Source: an uncultured Collinsella sp. (lineage in GTDB: Bacteria > Actinomycetota > Coriobacteriia > Coriobacteriales > Coriobacteriaceae). From it: a DNA stretch of 64,000 nt. Below, piece after piece: positions 7,955 through 17,425 of the stretch. Position 1 is the stretch's first letter, and each line of letters begins with the position of its first letter. The notes under the pieces were generated by a model that worked only from the letters and a program-made list of their open reading frames with translations, made no database searches and had not been told where the DNA came from. The stretch covers positions 1-64,000 of the forward strand of contig CAAFGE010000032.1 in NCBI GenBank assembly GCA_900762355.1, in the 5' to 3' direction. A program made the position numbers and the translations under genes.

Positions 7955-9475
7955 GTGAGAGAGGAGAGCCCCCGACAAGGTATGAGGAGGCCCGACTCGG
8001 ACCGTGCTTCCTCGCGGCGCAGCACACCGCGTTCCGGTCGCGGCGGGCAGACGTTTAGCGAACGCTATATTGCCGGCGTTCCCGCCCGTATCATGCGCCC
8101 CCGTTTGATATTCATGGCCTGCCTGTTTACCTTGGTGTGCTTTGGCCTGCTGATGGTGTACTCGGCGTCTTCGGTCGAGGCGCTGCACGAGAATGGCTCG
8201 GCGACGTTTTTTCTGTTTCGACAAGCCGCGTTTGCCGGAGTTGGCGTGCTGGCTATGGTTGCCATCGTGCGCATCTTGCCGGACAGTTGGTTTGGGGAAG
8301 ACGTGCTCAGGATCTTCCTCATCGGCATGATGGGGCTACTGCTTCTGGTGTTCTTGGTGGGCAGCGGCAGCCGTGGCGCCACGCGCTGGCTCAACATCGC
8401 CGGTATTCAGTTCCAGCCTTCCGAGTTTTTAAAGCCATTTGCCATTGCGTATTCGGCCATCATGCTTGATCGTTTCTTTTCGCCCGGTGGCAACATCAAC
8501 GAATTCCTTCGCAAGATGGGCATCTACTTGGGCATTTCGCTCTTTCTGATCTTTATCCAGCCCGATTTCGGTACTGTCCTGATCATCCTGTTGACCCTCA
8601 TGTGCATGGCGTTGTTTGCGGGTCTCGACCCCAGATTTATCATCGGCGTGCTAATCTTCGGCATTCTCGTGATCGTGATTGCGCTTGTTGCAGAGCCGTA
8701 CCGTATGGTGCGTATTCAGGTTGCTTTGAACCCTTGGGCCGACGAGTATGGTGACGGCTATCAGGCCACGCTTGCCATCATGGCCTTTGCCTCGGGCGGT
8801 CTGTTCGGCCGTGGCATCGGCAACTCAACCATGAAGTACTCGTATCTGCCCGAGGCGCACAATGACTACATCCTGGCCATCATTGGCGAGGAAGTCGGTT
8901 TTGTCGGAACCGTGCTGTTCTTCTTGGTGTTTGCGATGCTGATCTATTCGGCGTTTCGCATTGCCGAGCAGGCGACCGATCGTCGGGGCGCGCTTATGGC
9001 GTCTGGCTCCGCGGTCATTCTCGCGGTGCAGTTTTTGATTAACGCGTTGGGCATCCTCAACGTGTTTCCCATGACGGGCAAACCGTTGCCGTTTATTAGC
9101 TACGGCGGTTCGTCGATTATTGTGTCGCTCATGCTTGCCGGGTTGATCCTGCGCGTTTCGTACGAGAGCGCCCGTCGCGATGAGTACGACCGTCGCCGCG
9201 AGAGCTTTGCCGTTATGGATGAGAGTACCGCCGGCGTGCCCCACGTGCGCGGCGAGCGATCTTCGCGTAACGGTTTTACCGTCCTGGATGGCTCTGCGAC
9301 CGAGCCGGCAGCCCGCCCGCGTCAGCGAACGGCGCCGCAAGGTCGTCCTCAGCGCCCCACTCCTCGCAATGCGGGCGGCGGATATAATCGAATCGATTTG
9401 AACTCAGACCCGTCGGCGCGTCTGCGTACCGACGGCCAGGGACCGCGTGTACGAAGGGACTACCATGACCGATAA
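7955..9475 (+). CDS. ftsW: Peptidoglycan glycosyltransferase FtsW
   Basis: A SEDS-family septal glycan polymerase that works with FtsI. About ten membrane segments are visible, with the conserved GSRGATRWLNI, QPSEFLKPF, QPDFGT and LPFISYGGSS segments. GTG at 7955 is preferred because AGGGG sits 6 nt upstream; TTG at 7949 and ATG at 7981 are in frame. The cytoplasmic N terminus (about 45 residues) and the C-terminal tail of about 90 residues are basic, low-complexity and probably disordered. The last 11 nt overlap murG. Confidence 0.95.
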   Translation: MREESPRQGMRRPDSDRASSRRSTPRSGRGGQTFSERYIAGVPARIMRPRLIFMACLFTLVCFGLLMVYSASSVEALHENGSATFFLFRQAAFAGVGVLAMVAIVRILPDSWFGEDVLRIFLIGMMGLLLLVFLVGSGSRGATRWLNIAGIQFQPSEFLKPFAIAYSAIMLDRFFSPGGNINEFLRKMGIYLGISLFLIFIQPDFGTVLIILLTLMCMALFAGLDPRFIIGVLIFGILVIVIALVAEPYRMVRIQVALNPWADEYGDGYQATLAIMAFASGGLFGRGIGNSTMKYSYLPEAHNDYILAIIGEEVGFVGTVLFFLVFAMLIYSAFRIAEQATDRRGALMASGSAVILAVQFLINALGILNVFPMTGKPLPFISYGGSSIIVSLMLAGLILRVSYESARRDEYDRRRESFAVMDESTAGVPHVRGERSSRNGFTVLDGSATEPAARPRQRTAPQGRPQRPTPRNAGGGYNRIDLNSDPSARLRTDGQGPRVRRDYHDR

Positions 9476-10580
9476 AATGACCGTTGCTATTGCAGCCGGC
9501 GGCACGGCAGGGCACATCAACCCCGCGCTCGCCTTGGCCGAAGAGCTCCGTGACCGTGGCCACCACGTTGTGTTCGTGGGCCAGTCGCGCAAGCTCGAGG
9601 GTCGTCTGGTCCCCGAGGCTGGGTTTGATTTTGTGCCCATTACGGTCACGGGCTTCGACCGCTCCCGTCCTTGGACGGCGCTGACCTCGCTGTGGCGTGT
9701 CAACAAAGCCAAGCGTGCGCTCGCCAGTCATTTCTCAAAGGTCGGCAAGCCCGATGCCGCCATTGGTTTTGGTGCCTATGTCGAGGTTCCGCTGCTTGGG
9801 TGGTGCAAGGGCGCGGGCGTTCCGTATCTGCTGCATGAGCAGAACTCTGTTCCGGGCCTGGCCAACAAGATGATGAACTCCCACGCCGCCCGCGTGTGCA
9901 TCTCGGTGCCGGCAGCGCGTTCGGTCTTTGAGCGCGAAGGTGACCCTGACCACGTGCTCATGACCGGCAACCCCGTACGTCGCTCGGTGATCGAGGGCGA
10001 TCGCGCTCGCGGCCGCAAGGCACTTGGCGTTCCCGAGGACGCTACGCTGCTGCTCGTCTTTGGCGGTTCACTTGGCGCCCAGCACCTCAACGAGCGCGTG
10101 GTTTCGCTCAAAAACGAGCTGCTTTCGCGCAAGAACCTCTATGTGTTGCATTCGACGGGTGCCGACGGCTTTGAGGAGACCGAGCGCGCTTTGGCGCTGA
10201 CGCCCGAGGAGGCGAAGCGTTACCGCGTCCAGCCTTACATCGACAACATGGGCGATATGCTGGCTGCTGCCGATTTGGTGCTCTCGCGTTCGGGCGCATC
10301 GAGCGTGGCCGAGATCGCTGCACTCGCCGTGCCTTCGGTGCTCGTGCCGTACCCGCATGCGACGGCCGACCACCAAACCACCAATGCCCGTTATCTGGTC
10401 GACGCTGGGGCCGGCGTGCTCTGCGCCGATGCCGATATCGACGGTTCTGCCTTTGCCGATGAACTGCTGCACCTGGTCGATGACGCGGCGGCGCGCGACG
10501 CCATGCGTCAGGCGGCGCGTGGTCTGGCTCAGGATAGGGCCGCCGCTCTTCTGGCGGATGCGGTAGAGGGTTTGCGTTAG
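9465..10580 (+). CDS. murG: Lipid II synthase MurG
   Basis: A GT28-family enzyme at the inner face of the membrane that adds GlcNAc to lipid I to form lipid II. The 371 residues contain GGTAGHINPALALAEEL (N-terminal glycine loop), HEQNSVPGLANK, GGSLGAQHLNE and SRSGASSVAEI followed by PYPHATADHQT, all MurG signatures. ATG 9465 with AAGGGA 5 nt upstream is better placed than GTG 9447. It overlaps the end of ftsW, suggesting translational coupling. Confidence 0.96.
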   Translation: MTDKMTVAIAAGGTAGHINPALALAEELRDRGHHVVFVGQSRKLEGRLVPEAGFDFVPITVTGFDRSRPWTALTSLWRVNKAKRALASHFSKVGKPDAAIGFGAYVEVPLLGWCKGAGVPYLLHEQNSVPGLANKMMNSHAARVCISVPAARSVFEREGDPDHVLMTGNPVRRSVIEGDRARGRKALGVPEDATLLLVFGGSLGAQHLNERVVSLKNELLSRKNLYVLHSTGADGFEETERALALTPEEAKRYRVQPYIDNMGDMLAAADLVLSRSGASSVAEIAALAVPSVLVPYPHATADHQTTNARYLVDAGAGVLCADADIDGSAFADELLHLVDDAAARDAMRQAARGLAQDRAAALLADAVEGLR

Positions 10581-10677
10581 TTAGACGGGATATCGTCGGT
10601 CGCCCTCGCGCTGATGCGGTAGGTGCGGTACAGTTAACGGGTTACAGGCAGTGTTTACGCAAGGAGTACACGAGCAC

Positions 10678-12096
10678 ATGGCTGATTCCCAGACTGCAAC
10701 CTCCGCGCCCGAGTTTAAGAGCGCCCACTTTATCGGTATCGGCGGCGCCGGCATGAGCGGCATCGCCCTCGTTCTTCACGAGCGCGGTTATGCCGTTACC
10801 GGCTCCGACCTTAAGACGTCACGTTATATCCGCCAGCTTACCCGCGCTGGTGTGAAGGTGCATGTGGGCCATGAGGCCGCCACGATCGACGAGGTCAAGC
10901 CCGACGTGGTTGTTGTCTCCACCGCTATTCCGGAGTCCAACCCTGAACTCGTGCGCGCTCGCGAGCTTGGTATTCCCGTGTGGCCCCGTGCCAAGATGCT
11001 CTCTGCTTTGGGCCACGGCTACACCACCGTCGCTGTTGCCGGCACGCATGGCAAGACCACCACGTCTTCGATGTGCGCCACCATGCTCGACCGCATGGGT
11101 TTGGATCCGAGCTTCTTGATCGGTGGCATCGTCGAGGGCTATGACACGAACGGCAAGAACGGCTCGGGCGACTACTTTGTCGCTGAGGCCGACGAGTCCG
11201 ACAGCTCCTTCCTGTTCCTGAACCCCAACGTGGTCATCGTGACCAACGTCGAGGCCGACCACCTCGATCACTACTCGGGTATCGAGGAGATCGAGGCAAC
11301 TTTCGCCAAATTCATGAGCCTGGTGGGCGAGGACGGCACCGTCATCGTCTGCGGTGAGGACCCGCATCTGGTCGAGCTCGCCAAGTCGACGGGTCGTCAC
11401 GTGCTTTCCTACGGCTTTGCCGAGAGCAACGACATCGTCTGCATGCACCCGGATGTCAAGGGCATCCAGAGCGATTTTATCGTTCGCTTTGAGGACGGCA
11501 CTGAGCACGCTGTGGAGATCAAGAGCAATCCCGGTCGCCACAACATGCTCAACGCCACGGCGGTGCTCACCGTCGCCCATGTCCTGGGCCTTGACATCGA
11601 CGCCGCCGCCAAGGCGCTCTCGAGCTTTGAGGGCGTCCGCCGTCGCTTTACCCACGTGGGCGATATCGATGGCATCACCGTGGTCGATGATTACGGCCAT
11701 CACCCCACCGAGATCAAGGCGACGCTTGCTGCTGCTTCGTCGCTGGGCTACAAGCACGTCGACGTCGTGTTCCAGCCGCACCGCTATTCGCGCCTGCAGG
11801 CCCTGTGCGACGACTTTGCCGATGCATTTGCCAATGCCGATAAACTGCTGCTGATTGATGTGTTCTCGGCTGGCGAGATGCCCATTCCGGGTGTCACCTC
11901 TAAGATGCTCGCCGATACCGTGCGCGCCAAGCATCCTGGCAAGGAGGTCGTGTACTGCTCCAGCCGTCTTGAGCTCAATCAGGAGCTCGAGCAGATGGTG
12001 GGCGAGGGCGACCTGCTGCTCACTATGGGTGCCGGTGACGTTACGACCGTCGGTCCCGAGTTCATTGAGTATCTGACTGCCAAGAAAGACGCTTAA
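10678..12096 (+). CDS. murC: UDP-N-acetylmuramate--L-alanine ligase MurC
   Basis: MurC adds L-alanine to UDP-MurNAc, the first amino-acid ligation. The 472 residues show HFIGIGGAGMSGIA at the N terminus, the ATP loop VAGTHGKTTTSSM, EADESDSSF, NVEADHLDHY and DDYGHHPTEI. ATG 10678 follows AAGGAG by 11 nt; GTG 10651 is also in frame. The preceding 97-nt gap after murG contains no recognised element. Confidence 0.96.
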   Translation: MADSQTATSAPEFKSAHFIGIGGAGMSGIALVLHERGYAVTGSDLKTSRYIRQLTRAGVKVHVGHEAATIDEVKPDVVVVSTAIPESNPELVRARELGIPVWPRAKMLSALGHGYTTVAVAGTHGKTTTSSMCATMLDRMGLDPSFLIGGIVEGYDTNGKNGSGDYFVAEADESDSSFLFLNPNVVIVTNVEADHLDHYSGIEEIEATFAKFMSLVGEDGTVIVCGEDPHLVELAKSTGRHVLSYGFAESNDIVCMHPDVKGIQSDFIVRFEDGTEHAVEIKSNPGRHNMLNATAVLTVAHVLGLDIDAAAKALSSFEGVRRRFTHVGDIDGITVVDDYGHHPTEIKATLAAASSLGYKHVDVVFQPHRYSRLQALCDDFADAFANADKLLLIDVFSAGEMPIPGVTSKMLADTVRAKHPGKEVVYCSSRLELNQELEQMVGEGDLLLTMGAGDVTTVGPEFIEYLTAKKDA

Positions 12097-12101
12097 GTCT
12101 A

Positions 12102-13013
12102 ATGGGTCTGTTTAACGCCGTCATGGCGCTCTCGGGCATGATCGACACGGATGTGATCGAGGACGAGCGCCTTGCGCGTCATACGAGCTATCGTATCGGC
12201 GGCAAGGCCGACCTCTTTGTGACGTGCCATAGCTATCATGCCCTCCGCCGCGCCGTGGCGGTGCTCGATCGCGAGCAGGTGCCGTGGGTCATCATCGGCA
12301 AGGGCTCCAATCTGCTGGTTGCCGATGGCGGTTATCGCGGCGCCGTCATTTCGCTCGGACGTGAGTTTCAGCGCACGGTTGTTGCCGATGACGGTTGTAC
12401 GCTGACGGTCGGTGCGGGCGTGATGTTTGCGCGCCTGGTCAACGATGCCCTGTCGCGTAGCCTCTCGGGCCTTGAGTTTGCCGTTGGCATCCCTGGTTCG
12501 GTTGGCGGTGCGATATCTATGAATGCCGGCACACGGACCGAGTGGATTGGCTCGCTGGTTGAGGATGTCGTAACGTTTGACCCGGCATCCGGTATCAAAC
12601 ATTATGCGGGGTCCGAGATCACTTGGGGCTACCGCGAATGTAGCCTTCCCCGCAATGAGATCATCCTCGAGTGCGTGCTCAAGCTTAAACCGGCGCCCAA
12701 GGCCGACATTCGCGAGCGCATGGAGCGGTACCTGACGAGGCGCAAGCGTACACAGCCCATGGGTCGCGCATCCTGCGGGTCGGTCTTTCGCAACCCGTCC
12801 GATGCGAGCGTGGGCAAGCTTATCGAGGATTGTGGATTAAAGGGTTTTTCGATTGGCGGCGCGGAAGTTTCGCCCGTTCACGCTAATTTTATCGTTAATA
12901 ACGGAACTGCCTCGGCCGATGACGTTGCCGCGGTTATCAGACATGTGCACGGAAAGGTGAGGGAGGCGTATGGCATCGAGCTCAGACCGGAAGTTAAATT
13001 CCTCGGCTTCTAG
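12102..13013 (+). CDS. murB: UDP-N-acetylenolpyruvoylglucosamine reductase MurB
   Basis: An FAD- and NADPH-dependent reductase that converts UDP-GlcNAc-enolpyruvate to UDP-MurNAc. The 303 residues show the FAD-binding SYRIGGKADLFV, GKGSNLLVADGGYRG and GIPGSVGGAISMNAG segments, CGSVFRNP with the catalytic serine region, and the C-terminal SPVHANFIVN. No clear Shine-Dalgarno precedes ATG 12102, which is 6 nt from the murC stop, so it is probably translated by coupling. The 3' end overlaps ftsQ by 44 nt. Confidence 0.95.
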   Translation: MGLFNAVMALSGMIDTDVIEDERLARHTSYRIGGKADLFVTCHSYHALRRAVAVLDREQVPWVIIGKGSNLLVADGGYRGAVISLGREFQRTVVADDGCTLTVGAGVMFARLVNDALSRSLSGLEFAVGIPGSVGGAISMNAGTRTEWIGSLVEDVVTFDPASGIKHYAGSEITWGYRECSLPRNEIILECVLKLKPAPKADIRERMERYLTRRKRTQPMGRASCGSVFRNPSDASVGKLIEDCGLKGFSIGGAEVSPVHANFIVNNGTASADDVAAVIRHVHGKVREAYGIELRPEVKFLGF

Positions 13014-14226
13014 AGCATCGAAACCCACCTTCCGCCGCGCCGGAGGGCGTTCCGGCGCGCCTGCCAAACCTCAACGCAATATCGTCGCGCACTCTAAGCC
13101 TGTCGGGCATGCTCGACAGACCAGTCGTCCGGTTGTCGGCTCGCAGCTCGGTAATCGTCCGGCCGCAAAAAAGTCCTCGCGTCCCTCGGTGACGTCAAAG
13201 CCTGTTATGGGCGCCAAGCCTGCCCGTCCCATGGCAACTCCTAAGCCCTCGACGGGAACTAAAGCGCCGCGTCCGGGTCGCACGCTGGGCGCATCGAAAC
13301 CGCGCTCGCTGACATCGGTGCCGGTTACCGTCAAGAAGCCTTCGGGTAAAAAAAGCGTCAACCCGTTGTCTTCACTTGGGGCGATGGTAAACAAAACATC
13401 AGACGCCGCTTCTGTCGTTACAGCCAAAGGCAAAATCGCTGGCGGCGTTCTGGCCGTCTTGGCCGTGCTCGTCGTCGTTGCCATCGTGGTGATTAACTCT
13501 GGATTGTTTACCGCCACTGATATTCAGATTCAAGGCAGCGAGCATGTGACGAAGCACGATGCTATCCAGCTGATCGATTTGCCCGAGGGAACGTCGCTTT
13601 TTAACGTCGATCCCGACCAGATTACCGAGGATCTCAAGCAGAACCCGTGGGTCTCGGGCGTGGATGTCCAGCGTCAGTTCCCGCATACGCTCATCATTAC
13701 GCCTATGGAGCGCAAGGTCATCGCAATTGCCTATATCAGCTCCGATGACCTTGCCTGGGCCATCGGGGATGATGACACCTGGATCGCCCCACTGTCGACG
13801 TCGGTCGAAGTGGACGACCAAGGCGACGTCATCACGACAGGGCAGGGCTCAAATACCTTGACCGGAATCGATGCCGCGCTGGCGCTCGCTAAGCATTATG
13901 GCGCGGTGCTGTTGACTGATGTCTCGGCGGATGTCGCTCCGGTTTCCGGCCAGGCGGTGAGCTCCAAAGCCGTTAAGGCCGGCCTGGATTATGTGCGTGG
14001 TTTTTCGAGCGAGTTCTTGGGACAAGTCAAGGATATTTCCACGCCTTCGGTCGAAGCCATCTCGGCAAACCTCAATAACGGCATTGAGGTGTCGCTGGGC
14101 GATTCGAACGATATCGCCAAGAAGGAACGCGTAGTCACCAAGTTGCTTTCGCAGGTAGAGGGCGTAACGTATATCAATGTGCGCTCTCCGGGCAACTACA
14201 CATTTAGGAATGCTCCGACCTCGTAG
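12970..14226 (+). CDS. ftsQ: Cell division protein FtsQ/DivIB
   Basis: A bitopic divisome protein. The 418 residues have a long cytoplasmic N terminus of about 150 residues rich in Lys, Arg, Pro and Ser (repeated SKP, GAKP, TPKP motifs), one membrane helix at about residues 157-176 (GGVLAVLAVLVVVAIVVINS), then a POTRA-type domain (DIQIQGSEHVTKHDAIQ). GGGAGG precedes ATG 12970, which lies inside murB. The basic tail is much longer than in E. coli FtsQ. Typical for actinobacterial dcw clusters, it sits directly before ftsZ with no ftsA. Confidence 0.92.
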   Translation: MASSSDRKLNSSASRASKPTFRRAGGRSGAPAKPQRNIVAHSKPVGHARQTSRPVVGSQLGNRPAAKKSSRPSVTSKPVMGAKPARPMATPKPSTGTKAPRPGRTLGASKPRSLTSVPVTVKKPSGKKSVNPLSSLGAMVNKTSDAASVVTAKGKIAGGVLAVLAVLVVVAIVVINSGLFTATDIQIQGSEHVTKHDAIQLIDLPEGTSLFNVDPDQITEDLKQNPWVSGVDVQRQFPHTLIITPMERKVIAIAYISSDDLAWAIGDDDTWIAPLSTSVEVDDQGDVITTGQGSNTLTGIDAALALAKHYGAVLLTDVSADVAPVSGQAVSSKAVKAGLDYVRGFSSEFLGQVKDISTPSVEAISANLNNGIEVSLGDSNDIAKKERVVTKLLSQVEGVTYINVRSPGNYTFRNAPTS

Positions 14227-14343
14227 CGCTGGTTGATGCTTTGTTGAGGGGCCATACCACGCCGTTTATCTGGTTTGTTTGGTTTTCACGGTCAATTATT
14301 TGACTGATACGTTCATAATGTGCAAACATAATACGGTTTACCT

Positions 14344-14372
14344 TTGCATTTACTTTCAACCTGAAGGTTAAT
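14344..14372 (+). promoter_or_regulatory. Possible ftsZ promoter
   Basis: TTGCAT and GTTAAT separated by 17 nt lie in the AT-rich 199-nt gap between ftsQ and ftsZ. The gap also contains other -10-like hexamers (CATAAT near 14316 and 14335). A dedicated ftsZ promoter is expected here, but which hexamers are used cannot be decided by eye. Confidence 0.3.
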
Positions 14373-14425
14373 GTGCGCAGGGGTCGACCCATGCTATGGC
14401 TATAACCTTTGTTCGGAGGACCGAC

Positions 14426-15580
14426 ATGCACGAGACAGAGATCAACAACTACCTTGCCGTCATTAAGGTGGTCGGCGTCGGCGGCGGCGGTACCAACGCG
14501 GTCAATCGAATGATCGAAGAGGGCATCCGCGGCGTCGAGTTTGTTGCCATCAACACCGATGCTCAGGCACTCGCGATCTCTGATGCCGATATCAAGGTGC
14601 ACATCGGCACCGACCTTACCCGCGGCCTGGGCGCCGGCGCCAACCCCGAGGTTGGCCGCAAGGCTGCCGATGAGTCCCGCGACGACATTGCCGAGGCGCT
14701 TGCTGGCGCCGACATGGTGTTCATCACCTGCGGCGAGGGCGGTGGCACCGGTACCGGCGCTGCTCCCATCGTTGCCGATATCGCGATGAACGAGGTCGGT
14801 GCACTGACCGTCGCCGTCGTGACCAAGCCCTTCACCTTCGAGGGCCGCAAGCGCAAGAAGAGTGCCGAGGAGGGTATTAAGACCCTCTCCGATTGCGTCG
14901 ACACCATGATTGTCATCCCTAACGATAAGCTGCTCGACATCGCCGAGAAGAAGACCACCATGCTCGAGGCCTTCGCGATTGCCGATGGCGTCCTTTCCCA
15001 GGGCACCCAGGGCATCACCGACCTCATCACCGTCCCCGGTATCATCAACCTGGACTTCGCCGATGTTAAGACCATCATGAAGCAGGCCGGTACCGCCATG
15101 ATGGGTATCGGTACCTCTTCTGGGGACACCCGTGCCGTCGACGCTGCCCAGCAGGCCATCTCCAGCCCGCTGCTCGAGAGCTCCATCGATGGTGCCACGC
15201 GCGTGCTGCTCTCCATCGCCGGTTCCAAGGACCTGGGCATCCAGGAGATCAGCGACGCCGCCGACGTTGTCGCCAACGCCGTCGACCCCGAGGCCAACAT
15301 CATCTTCGGTACCGTTGTCGACGAGTCCCTGGGCGATCAAGTGCGTATCACCGTCATCGCTACGGGCTTCTCCGACTCCAACGTCAACCGTCAGGACGAG
15401 CTCTTTGCTGCTCAGCAGTCTCAGAGCAAGGCCGCTGCCTCCGCTGAGCCGCAGCGCACCGCTCCTGCCACGAGCCCGGCTCAGGCCGCTCCGACCCGCA
15501 ACGTCGGTGGCACCGAGCTTCCTAACTTCGGCAACGATCAGTTCGAGCTTCCCGACTTCCTGAAGCGCGGTAGCTTCTAA
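14426..15580 (+). CDS. ftsZ: Cell division protein FtsZ
   Basis: A tubulin-like GTPase that forms the Z ring. The 384-residue protein shows VGGGGTNAVNRM, the tubulin signature GGGTGTGAAP, the T7-loop region with NLDFADVKTIM, and a C-terminal conserved peptide ending LPDFLKRGSF that binds partners such as SepF. ATG 14426 with GGAGGA 5 nt upstream is preferred over the in-frame ATG at 14396. The Ala/Gln/Pro-rich linker covers about residues 325-365. Synonymous codons are strongly C-ending, as expected for a highly expressed gene. Confidence 0.97.
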   Translation: MHETEINNYLAVIKVVGVGGGGTNAVNRMIEEGIRGVEFVAINTDAQALAISDADIKVHIGTDLTRGLGAGANPEVGRKAADESRDDIAEALAGADMVFITCGEGGGTGTGAAPIVADIAMNEVGALTVAVVTKPFTFEGRKRKKSAEEGIKTLSDCVDTMIVIPNDKLLDIAEKKTTMLEAFAIADGVLSQGTQGITDLITVPGIINLDFADVKTIMKQAGTAMMGIGTSSGDTRAVDAAQQAISSPLLESSIDGATRVLLSIAGSKDLGIQEISDAADVVANAVDPEANIIFGTVVDESLGDQVRITVIATGFSDSNVNRQDELFAAQQSQSKAAASAEPQRTAPATSPAQAAPTRNVGGTELPNFGNDQFELPDFLKRGSF

Positions 15581-15606
15581 GTCGTTCTTTGCATTGTTGT
15601 GCGCAG

Positions 15607-15635
15607 GGGCGTGTCCGTATGGACGCGCCCTTTTT
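15607..15635 (+). terminator. Terminator of ftsZ / dcw cluster
   Basis: A 10-bp stem (GGGCGTGTCC / GGACGCGCCC, one G-T pair) with a GTAT loop is followed directly by TTTTT. It is a classic intrinsic terminator 26 nt after the ftsZ stop. Confidence 0.9.
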
Positions 15636-15790
15636 ATTTCGACTTTGTAAACTAGAACCTCCAATCTCTTTACGTTCCCTTTACGATTGCCTCCAGCGCA
15701 GCAGGTATCCTTTTAGAGAAGTATGACAGCCGTATAAACGCGGGCTGTAGCGGCGATGCCGCGGTACTTGTGTTATTAGGAGGCTTTAGT

Positions 15791-16591
15791 ATGGCAGCAC
15801 GTGCGGACAAAGTTTCGCGTGTCGACCATGATGGAGTTACGTTGGTGGAGGGCGCGACATCCGATGTTCGCTTTGCCTTCACCGAGCGCGCCGGTGGCGT
15901 TTCCGAAGATGCGTACTCCTCACTCAACTTGGGCTCGCATGTTGGCGATGACCCCTTTGCTGTTCAAGAAAATCGTCGTCGTGCGCTCGAGACTATGGGT
16001 GCCGCCGAGTGCGAGCACAACCTGCTCGTTCCCAATCAGGTCCATGGTGATCATATCGTTGCGGTGACCTCGAACGGCGCCGATGACCTTGAGGACGTTC
16101 GCGAGCAGATTGCCGAGGGCTGTGATGCCATCGTCTGCACGGCGCATAACGTGCCCGTGCTGCTCTGCTTTGCCGACTGCGTTCCCGTGGTGCTGGTGGC
16201 CCCCGGCGGATTTGCCGTGGTGCACTCCGGTTGGAAGGGCACGATTGCACGTATTTCCGCCAAGGCGTGCCAGGCGCTTTGCGATGCTGCCGGTTGCGAT
16301 GCGAGCGACGTTTCCGCCTATATCGGCCCCCATATCTTGGGTGACGAATATGAGGTATCCCAGGAACTCATGGATCGCTTTGCCGCCGAGTTCTCTTGCA
16401 TCGATGCGAATACCTCTCGCATGCTTGATCTTTCCGCTGCCATTCGCGAGGCGCTGGTAGATGTCGGTGTCGACGCGGATAATATCGTGGATACCCAGCT
16501 TTCGACCGTGCGTCAGAACGACCGCTTTTATTCCTACCGTAACGAGGACGGCACCTGTGGGCGCCATGCTGCGATCGGCGTGATGCTATGA
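15791..16591 (+). CDS. pgeF: Peptidoglycan editing factor PgeF (YfiH/laccase-domain protein)
   Basis: A DUF152/YfiH family protein. Members correct wrongly incorporated residues in peptidoglycan precursors, and some are purine nucleoside phosphorylases. The 266 residues include NLGSHVGDD, PNQVHGDH, FADCVPV and VHSGWKGT, which supply the His-Cys-His metal triad, and the C-terminal FYSYRNEDGTCGRHA. ATG 15791 has AGGAGG 7 nt upstream. Its TGA overlaps the ATG of pstS (ATGA), so it heads the phosphate operon as well as following the dcw cluster. Confidence 0.9.
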   Translation: MAARADKVSRVDHDGVTLVEGATSDVRFAFTERAGGVSEDAYSSLNLGSHVGDDPFAVQENRRRALETMGAAECEHNLLVPNQVHGDHIVAVTSNGADDLEDVREQIAEGCDAIVCTAHNVPVLLCFADCVPVVLVAPGGFAVVHSGWKGTIARISAKACQALCDAAGCDASDVSAYIGPHILGDEYEVSQELMDRFAAEFSCIDANTSRMLDLSAAIREALVDVGVDADNIVDTQLSTVRQNDRFYSYRNEDGTCGRHAAIGVML

Positions 16592-17424
16592 GAAAGATCG
16601 TATCGGTTCTGAGCGCCGCTGTGCTTACGCTTACGCTGTGCGCCTGTTCTTCGGGATCTTCGACCTCTTCCATTACCGTGGCCGGCTCCACGACCTGCCT
16701 TCCTATCGCCGAGATTGCGGCCGAGGGCTTTAAGGAGGAGACCGGCATCGACGTGCTCGTTTCCGGTTTGGGTTCTTCCGCTGGGATCGAGGCCGTCAGC
16801 GCCGGCACGGCCGATATCGCCAGCTCCTCCCGTGGACTCAATGCCGACGAACAGGATCTGGGCCTGACTCCCATCGTCATTGCCCACGACGGTATTGCGG
16901 TCATCGTGAACGACGACAACCCCGTCGATAACCTCTCGACCGAGCAGCTCCGCGATATCTACGCCGGCAAGATTACCAATTGGAAAGAGGTCGGTGGCGA
17001 GGACCTGAGGATTCAGGTCATCAACCGAGACGAGGCGTCCGGTACGCGCGAGGCCTTCCGTACCATCGTGATGGATGGCACGCCGTTCGATCGCCGCTCG
17101 GCCGTTCTTTCGGGTACGGGCCAGGTGCGCGACGTGGTATCTCGTTCGCGTGGGGCCATCGGCTACATTTCGCTGGGCTTCGTCGATAGCCTCAACGCCA
17201 AGACCTCGGTCAAGGCCGTCTCGGTCAATCATGTTGAGGCGTCCGAGAAGACGGTCGCGAGTGGCGGCTATCCCATCTCGCGCGACCTTTACTTCTTTGT
17301 GAAGGGTGTGCCTTCGCAGCAGGCGCAGGATTACATCGACTATGTGACGTCCGAAAAGATGGACAAGCAGATTCGCGAGGCGGGCTTTATTCCCGTCACC
17401 AACGACGAGAAGGGGAGTGAGTAG
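16588..17424 (+). CDS. pstS: Phosphate ABC transporter substrate-binding lipoprotein PstS
   Basis: Captures phosphate outside the cell for PstCAB. The 278 residues start with a short basic N terminus and hydrophobic stretch ending LTLTLCACSSG, a lipobox-like site (C at about residue 20), then the PBP-like domain with AGSTTCLPI and SGTREAF phosphate-contact segments. The start codon overlaps the pgeF stop by 4 nt and no promoter is visible between them. Confidence 0.94.
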   Translation: MRKIVSVLSAAVLTLTLCACSSGSSTSSITVAGSTTCLPIAEIAAEGFKEETGIDVLVSGLGSSAGIEAVSAGTADIASSSRGLNADEQDLGLTPIVIAHDGIAVIVNDDNPVDNLSTEQLRDIYAGKITNWKEVGGEDLRIQVINRDEASGTREAFRTIVMDGTPFDRRSAVLSGTGQVRDVVSRSRGAIGYISLGFVDSLNAKTSVKAVSVNHVEASEKTVASGGYPISRDLYFFVKGVPSQQAQDYIDYVTSEKMDKQIREAGFIPVTNDEKGSE

Positions 17425-17425
17425 C

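Noticed and set aside
14204..15664. Long open frame antisense to ftsZ
   Set aside because: Created by the strong codon bias of ftsZ; Gly/Asp/Val-rich repetitive product with no recognisable motif.
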